64,000 nt of DNA from Pseudeuparius sepicola (taxonomy: Eukaryota; Arthropoda; Insecta; Coleoptera; Anthribidae). Each line of letters opens with the position of its first letter. Position 1 is the first letter of the stretch. The DNA is taken from the NCBI GenBank assembly GCA_963920635.1, contig OY987298.1, forward strand, positions 116,674,035-116,738,034, given 5' to 3'. Below the pieces are notes generated by a model. It saw only the letters and a list, made by a program, of their open reading frames with translations. It was not told where the DNA came from and ran no database searches. Below are positions 54,720 through 63,930 of this stretch, one piece after another. The translations under genes and the position numbers were made by a program.

Positions 54720-57578
54720 CTAGGTGACATTGATGTTCTTGGACGATCCTGCATTCCCCATGAATTTCCTGACGGTTCGGGCTGTCGCAAGTAGTACCGC
54801 TTTCTGCATGGACCTGTAAAGACTATCAGTTAGATTCAGCTCCTTGATGTTTCTCAGCAAACTTTTTGGTATAACACCAGTTGTTGACATGATGATTGGA
54901 ATCGTCTGGACGTTCTCCATTTCCCATTGCCTTCTAATTCGTTCTTCTAAGTCTCTGTACTTCGCGATCTTCTCGACTTGCTTCACACGCAGGTTGTTGT
55001 TGTTCGGGATGGCCACATCAATCAGAGTTGTTTTCCTAGAAATTTTATCAACTATTATAAGGTCCGGTCTGTTATGGGCAACTCGTTGATCAGTCAGAAC
55101 TGTACGATCCCAGTACATCTTGTAGTTGCTGTTCTCAAGAACAGGCTCAGGTGTGTAGTTGTAATATGGGACCCTTTCTGTCTGCACAAGCAGCAGCTTT
55201 TCCGCCAGTTCCCGGTGCAAGATCTTGGCAACCGAATCGTGTCGTTCCTTATATTCCGTTGATGCGAACATCTGACATCCTCCTGTTATGTGCTGGATTG
55301 TTTCTGAAGTTGGGCACCCGTATCTGCATCTGTCATCCACTACCGATGCATCTCCTACAATGAATTTTAGGTAGTTGCGAGTTGGTATAACCTGATCTTG
55401 TATGGCCAGTAGGAAGCCTTCCGTCTCGGGGAACATTCGTCCCGAGGTCAGCCAATAGTTCGACGCTAACTTGTCGACATGTTCCTGGTTAACCTCATTA
55501 GGATGTCTCCCGTGCAGCGGCTTCCCCAACCACCTCTGTAGTTTATCGTTGTCGGTTCGGTGGTGATTTTGACGCTCGTGTTCCGTCAGACGTAGCGGTG
55601 TTGAGACGTCTGCTCCGCATATAGCCCTATGTAGTGTGGAGCTGTTGGCCTGCCTGTAGAAATAATTACGCAGATTTAATATTTGTTGGTCCAATTGCTT
55701 GCTGAGATCTGCCAATCCTCTTCCTCCTAGTTGACGTGGCAGAGTTGTTCTTTCTACGGAGCTACGGGGATGATGTTTATGAGCTTTTGTCAGTAGTGTC
55801 CTAACTTTTCGTTGCAGGTTGTTGATGTCCGTGTTGGTCCAATTCACTATTCCGAACGAATAGCTGAGTACAGAGCACGCATACGTGTTCAGGGCCTTAA
55901 ACAAATTCCTGCTGTTAAGATCAGTTCGCACTACTTGTCTTACTCTCTTGATGAATTCATTCGTTAAATCAGTCTTCATTGTTCGATGGTCTATCCTTTG
56001 AGCTTGTTTCATCCCGAGATACTTGTATGTATCTCCCTTGCTCATTGCTTCGATCTCCTGGCCGTCCTGCATCTCGTGTGCGCTTTGTTCGAGCTTTCCC
56101 CGGATGATATTAAGGGTGCGGCACTTGTCCAGTCCAAACAGCATTCCGATGTCCCTGGAGAACTCCTCTACAATTTTAAGCATTTGCGTTAGTTGGTTTT
56201 TGGTTGCGGCGATCAGTTTTAAATCATCCATATATAATAGGTGATTCAACTTGATCGCTTCTGCGTTGTTGCTTTTGATAGCGAAGCCATATTTTGTAGA
56301 GTTCAACCGATGTGATAGAGGGTTCATCGCCATGCAGAACCACAGTGGACTGAGTGAATCTCCTTGGAAAATCCCTCTTCGGATGTTGATTGTGTCGGTC
56401 TCGATGTTACTGTCTGCGGTTCTGAGTTGTATCTTAGTGCGCCAGGTTGTCATAACGTGTTCTAAAAAGGAAACTGTATGATGATCTATTTTATACAGCT
56501 TTAAGATACCTGTGAGCCAGTCGTGAGGTACGGAATCAAATGCTTTTTTGTAGTCCACATAAGCCATGTGGAGGTTTCGTTGCTTGGAATGAGCCTGGTT
56601 GCAGATGACAGAGTCTATGATGAGTTGCTCTTTGCATCCCATTGCGCCCTTCGAGCAGCCCTTCTGCTGCATTGCAATGATGTTGTTCCGCTCGCAGTGA
56701 GCATATATTCGCTGCGTAAGGCAAGATGTGATTATCTTGTAAAGCGTAGGCAAGCAGGTTATTGGGCGGTACTTGGCAGGGTTATCCGTATTCCGCTGGT
56801 CTTTTGGTAACAGGTAAGTTGCACCCTGTGTAAGAAACAATGGCATTTTCAGAGGATCGAGCAAGACTTCATTAATTAAGGTAGTTATTTGTTCATGCGT
56901 GCACCACAACTTCTTAATCCAATAATTTTGGAGATGATCTGGACCTGGTGCCTTCCAGTTGTGGGAATTCTTGATGACATCGGAGACCTCAGCGGTTGTG
57001 TATTGCTCGTGTTGCATCTGGCTATAGTTCCGGCCCATCTCGCGTTCTTCGCTGATCCAGCTTGCACTGACATTGTATGGACCTGGTGTGGCAAGTTGAT
57101 TTCTCCAGAAACCGTCGACCTGTTCTCTGCTAGGGTAACTCGCATTTGTGGCATCGGCGCTAGAATTAAAAGCACGGTAGAAACCCTTTTCTGATCGTTC
57201 AAAGAGTTTATTGTCTCGTTTCCTGTTGTTACTAGCCTTGTATCTCCTCAGACGCCCTGCGAAAACAGAAAGTTTTTGTTTTAATGTGTCAAGACATTGT
57301 TGAGCAGTGATGTTCGCGGGGTCATGCCGAGAATGCATTTGGGTGCGGCTCATTACTGCCTGCACCGCCCTCTGGATCCTTCTAGTTCTAACTCCTCTGA
57401 TATATTCCGTCACTTGTCCTATGTCTTTACGGAGACTCTCGATCTTCCGATTTAGTCGCATTTCCCATTGAGCCATTCGTGGTTCTGGTCTTGCACGATT
57501 CAACTCTTGGGCCGTTCGGATCTTGGCACCCATTACAGTGATGACTGCCGTTGCGGCACAGTAGATTAACATGTGCAT
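54720..57578 (-). CDS. Dong/R4-like reverse transcriptase with restriction-like endonuclease
   Basis: One uninterrupted frame. The first ATG is at 57578 (MHMLIYCAAT). The frame is open a little further upstream to a GTG at 57599, so the true start may lie upstream across the 10-base G run at 57618, where a frameshift is possible. Residues counted from the GTG: a basic region at 50-135; RT motifs KYRPITCLPTLYKI (277-290), AYVDYKKAFDSVPH (346-359), GDSLSPLWF (413-421) and YMDDLKL (456-462); a CCHC knuckle C758-C762-H770-C775; and a restriction-like endonuclease, RPD 844-846 with D861 and downstream lysines. The protein would nick DNA and prime reverse transcription of its own RNA. All key residues are intact. 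I see no N-terminal zinc finger of the usual kind. Confidence 0.92.
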   Translation of the reverse strand: MHMLIYCAATAVITVMGAKIRTAQELNRARPEPRMAQWEMRLNRKIESLRKDIGQVTEYIRGVRTRRIQRAVQAVMSRTQMHSRHDPANITAQQCLDTLKQKLSVFAGRLRRYKASNNRKRDNKLFERSEKGFYRAFNSSADATNASYPSREQVDGFWRNQLATPGPYNVSASWISEEREMGRNYSQMQHEQYTTAEVSDVIKNSHNWKAPGPDHLQNYWIKKLWCTHEQITTLINEVLLDPLKMPLFLTQGATYLLPKDQRNTDNPAKYRPITCLPTLYKIITSCLTQRIYAHCERNNIIAMQQKGCSKGAMGCKEQLIIDSVICNQAHSKQRNLHMAYVDYKKAFDSVPHDWLTGILKLYKIDHHTVSFLEHVMTTWRTKIQLRTADSNIETDTINIRRGIFQGDSLSPLWFCMAMNPLSHRLNSTKYGFAIKSNNAEAIKLNHLLYMDDLKLIAATKNQLTQMLKIVEEFSRDIGMLFGLDKCRTLNIIRGKLEQSAHEMQDGQEIEAMSKGDTYKYLGMKQAQRIDHRTMKTDLTNEFIKRVRQVVRTDLNSRNLFKALNTYACSVLSYSFGIVNWTNTDINNLQRKVRTLLTKAHKHHPRSSVERTTLPRQLGGRGLADLSKQLDQQILNLRNYFYRQANSSTLHRAICGADVSTPLRLTEHERQNHHRTDNDKLQRWLGKPLHGRHPNEVNQEHVDKLASNYWLTSGRMFPETEGFLLAIQDQVIPTRNYLKFIVGDASVVDDRCRYGCPTSETIQHITGGCQMFASTEYKERHDSVAKILHRELAEKLLLVQTERVPYYNYTPEPVLENSNYKMYWDRTVLTDQRVAHNRPDLIIVDKISRKTTLIDVAIPNNNNLRVKQVEKIAKYRDLEERIRRQWEMENVQTIPIIMSTTGVIPKSLLRNIKELNLTDSLYRSMQKAVLLATARTVRKFMGNAGSSKNINVT

Positions 57579-57600
57579 ACGTTCTAATGTTGGTGTCACT

Positions 57601-57877
57601 GAAACATAGCTTGGTAGGGGGGGGGGGCTGTAGCTGTTTGTGCAACAGGGGCCCGCCTCATCAGCGCCCTGTCACCGACGTCCCGCTCGCTGTCATGCCC
57701 AGCGCCGGCTCCAGACATGCCCTGGCGATCCCCAGGCAGCGGCCCTATGACAATCATCCTATCATTCTCCATTCCATAGTTTTCTCCCGTAACGTGGGAG
57801 TGACGGCCCTCGGTCGCCTTTTACGACTCGCGGAGCCACGATAGGAGTATTCTAACCCGCTACCCATACGGGTCAAC
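57601..57877 (-). other. 5' leader of the Dong-like element
   Basis: GC-rich, with a G run at 57618-57627 and GGTCGCCTTTTACGACTCGC near 57811. No frame can be assigned. It probably holds the internal promoter together with the 68-bp repeats. Confidence 0.5.
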
Positions 57878-58286
57878 TAGGATAACGCGGGATCGTTACT
57901 CCCGAGGATCTGCCCCTGTCACCGGCCAAACCCCTCCTTGCGTTAACTGGGAAACACGGGATCGTTACACCCGAGGATCTGCCCCTCTCACAGGCTAGAC
58001 CCATCCCTGTGTAACTGGGAGTCGCGGGATTGTCACCCCCGAGGATCAGCCCCCGTCACCGGCTAGACCCCTCCCTGCGCAACTGGATATCGCGGGATTG
58101 TCACACCCGTAGGTCTGCCCCTGTCACAGGCCAAGCCTCTCCATGCGTAACTGGGAATCGCGGGATCGTTACACCCGTGAATCTGCCCCTCTCACAGGCC
58201 AGACTCATCCCTGCGTAACTGGGGAGCGCGGGATTGTCACACCCGTGGATCTGCCTCTCTCACAAGTCAGATCCCCCCTGCGTATC
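57878..58286 (-). repeat. six 68-bp tandem repeats in the Dong-like 5' region
   Basis: Units are marked by CGCGGGAT or CACGGGAT at 57886, 57955, 58023, 58091, 58159 and 58227, a spacing of 68-69 bp. Each contains GAGGATCTGCCCC-like and GTCACMGGCYAGAC-like words and ends GCGTAACTGG. Repeated 5' units of this kind act as promoter modules in several non-LTR elements. That role here is inferred. Confidence 0.9.

Positions 58287-58335
<49 letters not shown>
58287..58335. repeat. (TTA)16 microsatellite, target of the Dong-like insertion
   Basis: About 16 uninterrupted TTA triplets follow the 5' end directly. A shorter TTA tract lies at the opposite end (54587-54601). Confidence 0.95.
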
Positions 58336-58349
58336 CTGTAACATTTAAA

Positions 58350-58615
58350 CCGGTAAGTGAAAATTTTATTTTTCTAATTTTGGAGTTACCCGGTGTTTAG
58401 TAGCACATTTCAACGAAATGGTTGATTTTACCGGTGTGAAACAAGAGTACACTTTTGTGGTAAAATGAAAGATATGCACTAAAATGTACCTGCAAGAACA
58501 AAAAGCAGGATACAAAAACAGCGAAAGTTTCGCCTTCTGTGAGATACGTAGAAATCGACATATTCAGCTTATTCTTCATCCCCAAAAACATAGCAGTGCC
58601 GAATTTCAGATCAGT
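58350..58615 (+). repeat. dispersed repeat X, right copy beside the Dong-like element
   Basis: AAAATTTTATTTTTCTAATT then TTGGAGTTA, ACACTTTTGTGGTAAAATGA, CTGCAAGAACAAAAAGCAGG, CTGTGAGATACGTAGAAATC and GCCGAATTTCAGATC follow in the order found inverted at 54005-54310. Confidence 0.65.
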
Positions 58616-58964
58616 AGCTTGATTAACTCAGGTGGGCAAAGCTGTCCCGCGCATCTTCACTGCGCAGCTTTTCCCCCATGTCTTCAGTTTAGACATAGGC
58701 GTCCTCTTCGGTTTAGCGCTTTGAGGGAACAGATGTTCAGTGGCGGCGTTAATCTAAAGTTTTTTTTTTATTGCGAGTGACTGTTATTGTGTTTCCGTGT
58801 TTATTTTTATCCGGAAAGTTTGCACTAAAATGTCACTTTTAATGACTGTTGTATAAAAACTGTGATAGTTTTATTTTTCATTTTTATTCTACAAAATATT
58901 GCTATCGAAAAGTAATCAAATTTAAAGATCGATTTATTTTAAATTTCAGAATAAGATAAGAAAA

Positions 58965-59347
58965 ATGACCTTCCTATATTACATATTAAATATTACAGCC
59001 TACCTTAAAATAAAAATATTTCTTCAAAACCCATTTGTCATTTTTTTTTTATTTATTGTTGAGTCTATAATGAAGAATAGAATACATAGAATCTACAACG
59101 GTCAATCTAATTCTAATATTAATAATAATAATCAAAATAATAACAAATATTTCTCAATGCCATATTACAAAGATATCTCTGAACCGATTGCTAACATTTT
59201 TAAAAAACATAATGTTACTGTTGCTCATAAACCACTAAATAACACAGGTAAAATGTTTTCTAAGATGAAACCAAAGATTGACAAAAAAAATTTCAAACTA
59301 ATTTAATTTATAAAATTCACTGTACTGAATGTCCCGCCTCTTATGTG
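58965..59347 (+). pseudogene. Penelope-like element C-terminal fragment (linker and start of GIY-YIG)
   Basis: The plus frame to 59306 reads YFSMPYYKDISEPIANIFKK, HNVTVAHKPLNNT and KMFSKMKPKIDKK. These match the conserved stretch ahead of the endonuclease in Penelope-like elements (PYxxGxSExIxxIFKKxxIxVxxKPxNT). After a frameshift in an eight-A run near 59283 the endonuclease begins as LIYKIHCTECPASYVGQ (usual VYKIxCxxCxxxYIGQT). Just past GQ the sequence becomes dispersed repeat X, so the rest of the nuclease is lost. The upstream hydrophobic residues of this frame are not part of the element. Confidence 0.8.
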
Positions 59348-59430
59348 GGTCAAGCACACTTTTGTTGCATAATGAAAAGATACACTGAAATGATGGACCT
59401 GCAAGACCAAAAAGATAACCCAAAGAAGTT
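59348..59430 (+). repeat. dispersed repeat X, third copy, abutting the Penelope fragment
   Basis: ACACTTTTGTTGCATAATGA then AAAGATACACTGAAATGATG and CTGCAAGACCAAAAAGATAA match the two copies beside the Dong-like element. Confidence 0.6.
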
Positions 59431-60540
59431 TGAGCAAAAAAATTAATACGGGTTGTTAGTTTTTACCCTTTTTTAGGGCACTGTCGAAATGAATAAACTA
59501 CCCTAAGGCGTCTTCCAGTAGATAACACATACCAAATTTCAAATTTTTAAGTAGCGCCGTTATTGATATATAAATAAAAAAAATACTTTTGGGTCACCTT
59601 GTAGACCCGAATAACTTGGCAAGGAAAGCCCAAATCGAAAAATTTTATATGAATGACCCCCTTAAAACCACCTGCCGAACACCCCTTTAAAGTATTTACT
59701 ATACATTCTAACTCACCCTGTATATTTGAAAAAAGTCGTTGCTTCTCATGAGTTAAACACGTGATTCAAATTTTGGTACCTATTTCTGGGCCACACTGTA
59801 TAAAACATACTCTTCAGGATATTACGTGATGTTCAACTATTGTTTTTTCGATAAAGTTAAGTGAAGTAATTACGGTACTGGCAAAACATAATGAAAACAC
59901 CATGAAAATCCATTGTTGGCGCAATAGCAAATTTAGACATACATTCATGAAGACAAGCAAAAATTTCCCGAAAATTTGGTGGACTCTTGATGGCTTAACT
60001 TGGACCAATACTATTGATGTTCTGTGCATAACGCTGATTCAAGAGACCCCTACTACGACGAAAAAAATTGGTGGTTTAATATCAAAAACACCATTGTTGC
60101 AGAATCTTTTATAAAATAAAAACGTGCAAATGTGTCAGTTAGAACAAATTTAATATGCAAAATAACATAAAATGCTTGTTTGTTATGTCCCTTTAATTTG
60201 TCAAGTTGACCTACATGGAATATTTCCATACATTTTCTTAAGAGATGCGAGTCTAAAAGCAAGCAAGAGAATTTTGGTACTTTTTGGTTTGAAATGAAGT
60301 CCATCACTAGTTTTATTGTAAGTAAATATAGCATAGAATTATATAGAGCACAATGTCGTTCAGTTTGGGACTTGAAACGAAAATCTTTCTATCTTCATTC
60401 TTGCAATACGTGCAATATTCTTCCAAAATATAATGTCTAGAATTATCACTTCTTCTCCTGGTTGAACAGATAATAAATATTAATATTAATAATAGAACTG
60501 ACAAACCTATAACTACAGAATACCCCAATAATTAGGGTTT
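59431..60540. other. intergenic with one CAGGGTG-type end, no gene
   Basis: TTACTATACATTCTAACTCA then CCCTGTA at about 59697-59722 is the complement of the end at 35615. A GCCACACTGTATAA word lies near 59791. No coding is recognised. Confidence 0.4.
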
Positions 60541-60683
60541 CATCAAGTCAAGTATCTTGACATTTTAACAAATAACTTGACTTGACTTGAGAATCAAGCT
60601 TTTGACAAATTACATATTTGACTTGACTTGATTTCAACTAGTTATTACTTGACTTGATATCAAGTAATTTCAATCTACTTGAT
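60536..60683. repeat. left cluster of TTGACTTGA / TCAAGTCAA words
   Basis: After TAGGGTTTCATCAAGTCAAG, the words ACTTGACTTGA and TCAAGTAA recur about ten times in both orientations. A similar cluster closes the region at 63119-63262. Confidence 0.75.
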
Positions 60684-60689
60684 ATTGCA

Positions 60690-61622
60690 TGATCTTAATT
60701 ATTACGAATTACAAATCTATACCTATTACTAACACCCTTGTTTATACAGAATAAACAACGCAACAACGCATGAACCATTTCTGCAAGCTCCACATAATCT
60801 AAGTGATTATATAGCGCAAAACTCGTTGAGTTTTCGATGCGCAATCGATTAAAATCGGAATATTTATCTATAGCAGGGGTTCTCAACCTTTCTTTGAACA
60901 GGTACCACTAGAACTTTTTTGTTCGGTGTGTGTAGGTAAGTCCCCAAAGTCCGAAGTAAACAGTTTGAGGATTTAAAAATAAATTTGTACTTGTCCCTTG
61001 TCCCACATTCCACTCCAGCAAAAAAGTCCTCTAACTTTATTTCGAGGACCTGAATTTAGTGATCCCCAGGTGATCAGCGGACGGAACACTGGGTTGGGAT
61101 TGTTGGGAACCTCTGATCCTGGAAAGCTTACGTTCGCGCCAGAGAAATGGAGGAGAGGAGAACGCGCCCTACTGCGCATCATGATTTTCGTCTACAATCT
61201 GCAGGCCATTATGAAGACACTTTTGACATTTTACCGGCCGGTGCGGAATGCTTACCTGTTTTTATTTGGAGTTTTCGAAGTACTTTCGATTGATTTTAGC
61301 GTTATGTCGTGTTCTGTGAAAGACTGTAAGAATTTTACAAGATAAAGACGTGAGGGAATATCTTATTTCCGGTAAGGATTTTCCAATAGATTTGTTTACT
61401 TTTTTCAGTTCTCAGTGCCGTACCTTTCTGTACCAATTACATTTAGGCACTAGATAGATTAGGTGGATTAAATTTAAGGTTTTTATTAATATACGTATAT
61501 AAACTGGGCAAAGTGTCTTCAGAATGGCGCGAGACAAAATTAGTCAGTTCGCGCAGCATGACGCTCATTCTCCCCACCTCCATATCTCTGGTTCGCGCTC
61601 GCGCGGTAGTTCCCCGAGCTCC
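60690..61622. other. interior between the TTGACTTGA clusters, left part
   Basis: CAGGGGTTCTCAACCTTTCT near 60874 is a classic hAT-type terminus without a found partner. A GC-richer stretch follows at 61030-61200 and 61520-61625. The open frames here are short and unrecognised. Confidence 0.4.
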
Positions 61623-61630
61623 GAGCTGAC

Positions 61631-62819
61631 CAGGGACTCTTTAAAATAAGGGGACCCAGCATGTCACAGTCTATCACATAGGAAAAGTGAAGCCTTGTTT
61701 TCTGTATATCTCCAAGGAGACCACATAAGTGGGCTGGTACAAGGTTATGTTATATATGTCAGTGTCCAACTGCCATCAAGTTTTATGTGACATGCCAGTG
61801 CCATAGATTCCAAAGGAGGCAAAATATTTCCCATCATAATTCACAATTTTTAAGTTTTCAAACTTCCAGATAGTCAGTTAAAGGTAATGCGGCCGCCTGT
61901 AGTAGTCCCAATAATTGCAACCAGATTTTTCTTGTCTCACCTTTAGTAATCCTGCAATTCCCATTACGGGGGCCTTACGTATAAGTAAGTAGTTCAAAAC
62001 AAAAATGGTATTTCCTAAATAATAAATTATTAAGCAGGTAGCTTCAGTCAGGTCTTTCTTTAAACAGGTTTAATCTACAACTATAAGTTTATTTTACGTT
62101 TGTGAGGTACCTTGGGAGAGAAATAAAATTACAAAAATGAGCACCGAGAAAAACTACATGTGTAGTCTTTAGGGTATTTCGTCAGGATAATTATAATTAA
62201 AACGCGATTTGATCAAGAGTCTATATTTGACGTGAGCTTATTACAACGGCTCGAGCGTGAATGTCACTGTCTATAATAATTATATATACAGTACGTCCAT
62301 CATAACCGTCACGTCGGGGTCATCAGAGTCCGCACATGATTAGAACTAAGTACAAGACCTAATCTTATTAGTCCATCCCGAAATCTGTGAAAGTTCTTTG
62401 GGTAGATACATTCAACAAGGGAAGAAAGTTCAAGTACCTACCTATTATACCTACATATTACAAATGGTTTGAGGAACCTGGTAACAAGGTGCAATAGCGA
62501 CAAATTCTCAAATAAGCAAAATCAGCACTGACTTACCTTACTTGAATTCCTGGAAATAATTGCAGGAAGCCAAATTCAAATATAATATAAATTTGATTCA
62601 TTTGGCACTTGCCATATTCTGTGTTTGTTGACAGAACATTGTCAAGTCTAATTTTTAGAAATCATATTAATTTTTACTAACAATCAAAGTACCTGTTATA
62701 TCCATAGATTCTCCAATAAAATGGCATAGTTGGCATCATTGAGACCATTAGAATGGGGAAAGAAACGGCCTCACTTTGGAAAGTATAATGCTGGGTCCCC
62801 TTACTTTAAAGGGTCCCTG
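61631..62819. mobile_element. non-autonomous hAT element with perfect 8-bp target duplication
   Basis: The left end is CAGGGACTCTTTAAAATAAG then GGGACCCAGCAT. The right end in complement is CAGGGACCCTTTAAAGTAAG then GGGACCCAGCAT. GAGCTGAC flanks both sides exactly (61623-61630 and 62820-62827). It is 1,189 bp long. No transposase frame remains, so it would need a transposase from elsewhere. Confidence 0.93.
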
Positions 62820-62827
62820 GAGCTGAC

Positions 62828-63118
62828 AGAGACAGAAACAATCACGCGTTTAAGCGCCAAATCCACTAGATGCCTCATGCGCCTTGTCGTGGATGGAAAA
62901 TGATAACAATAAAAAGTGCTTTAAACGGTGTGAATGTGAAACAAATAGAAGTTTTTGTTGTCTATGTTACACAGACTATACACTATGTTTTGATATGGAC
63001 TTGAAATAGTTTATTTTTGTTCTTTCCTAGTTTTGCAAAAAAGGTGTACAATGCAAAGGTTTATTACTATTATTTACCTAACTGTCATAACTGATAATAA
63101 AATTTAAAATTGATAAAA
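62828..63118. other. short gene-free interval
   Basis: Continues the sequence split by the hAT element. No gene is seen. Confidence 0.4.
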
Positions 63119-63262
63119 AATCAAGTAATCAAGTATAGCTTCAAGAAAAACTTGATTTTTCAATTACTTGAAAAATAAATACTTGACTTGACTTGATATT
63201 GGAAAATTACTACTTGACTTGATTTCAAGTCAAGTCAAGTAGCTTGAATATCAAGTGAAGCC
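63119..63262. repeat. right cluster of TTGACTTGA / TCAAGTCAA words
   Basis: Contains ACTTGACTTGACTTGATATT, CTACTTGACTTGATTTCAAG and TCAAGTCAAGTAGCTTGAAT. In complement its outer edge reads TGGCTTCACTTGAT, loosely like the GGGTTTCATCAAGT start of the left cluster. The two may be the subterminal regions of one element of about 2.7 kb (about 1.5 kb before the hAT insertion). Confidence 0.7.
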
Positions 63263-63539
63263 ATGAATCTTTACCAATAACCTATAATATGTCTCCATTT
63301 GGCAGGTAGCATACGCTACCGCCACTCCAATTCGCAAACAACAATGAAATTATGACGTCACATGCTCGGGTCTTTAATATAGTGTTGGTTCAAACTACTT
63401 GCGTTTGAAGGTTTTAAAAAAATTAGTTGAAAACACAAAATGTACTCAGTAATAAGTTTTTTCGTTAAAATATAGGAAAATAAATTGAAATATCGTGAAA
63501 ATCCTACTAATTGTTATTAGTAATTAGTAAAGTGCGGAA

Positions 63540-63930
63540 TATATGCAAATTGCATATATATGCATTTTTTGCCTATTTTATTCAATTTCGCAAAACATTG
63601 CATATTTCTGGAAAAACCTTATTTTTGTGCATATTTGCATGTTTTTCCTATACTTATTTATAGATATAAGATATAACCAAGATTATGAGAGCCCAGAGAC
63701 AACACGCAGTGTGTAGTGCAAAGTCAAAAAATCCTGAAAAATGCGACAAACTTGTTTTTATTAAAGTTAATTTTAGTTTTATGCCAGATATAATTCTTTC
63801 ATTAGAAAGTAGAAATTTAGGTTTAAGCGAATCGATTGATTTTGTTCAAACATTTTCCGCTAAATGTAGAAAGGTTTCCGGTGATGTAGGTATTAAAGTT
63901 AAAAAAAAAATAGATGCTACCAGTGGCGTA
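63540..63930 (+). pseudogene. CGGBP1-like hAT transposase scrap
   Basis: A TGCATATATATGCAT-rich block (63545-63645) precedes a frame from about 63685 reading KCDKLVFIKVNFSFMPDIIL, SLESRNLGLSESIDFVQTF and KVSGDVGIKVKKKID. This matches the VYIKxNFxFLPxxIxxLExxNLxLxESLxxV segment near the end of CGGBP1-like hAT transposases. The usual C-terminal SVDVERSFS block is absent here; a relative with that block lies at 47.9 kb. Confidence 0.65.

Larger units (their letters stand above)
54602..58286 (-). mobile_element. full-length Dong/R4-like non-LTR retrotransposon inserted in a TTA repeat
   Basis: The 3' end (left) meets a TTA tract at about 54587-54601. The 5' end (right) meets (TTA)16 at 58287-58335. 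Between them lie a 5' leader with six 68-bp repeats, one long RT-endonuclease frame, and a short 3' region ending TCGATA. Family knowledge: Dong of Bombyx lies within TAA repeats, and R4/Dong elements carry a C-terminal restriction-like endonuclease. Both fit. Total length is about 3.69 kb. Confidence 0.9.

Noticed and set aside
54844..57202. Several plus-strand open frames of 60-100 codons across 54.8-57.2 kb
   Set aside because: They are the antisense of the Dong-like enzyme gene and recur in parallel in the truncated copy only because the DNA is related.
58484..58780. 98-codon plus-strand frame, at first read as a second Penelope endonuclease piece
   Set aside because: The likeness to the Penelope region at 59.35 kb is in repeat X, which also occurs inverted at 54.0-54.3 kb, not in the conserved GIY-YIG residues.
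60998..61345. 115-codon frame in a GC-richer patch with possible host-gene look
   Set aside because: Read on either strand it shows no domain. It follows a hAT-type terminus and is probably repeat sequence.
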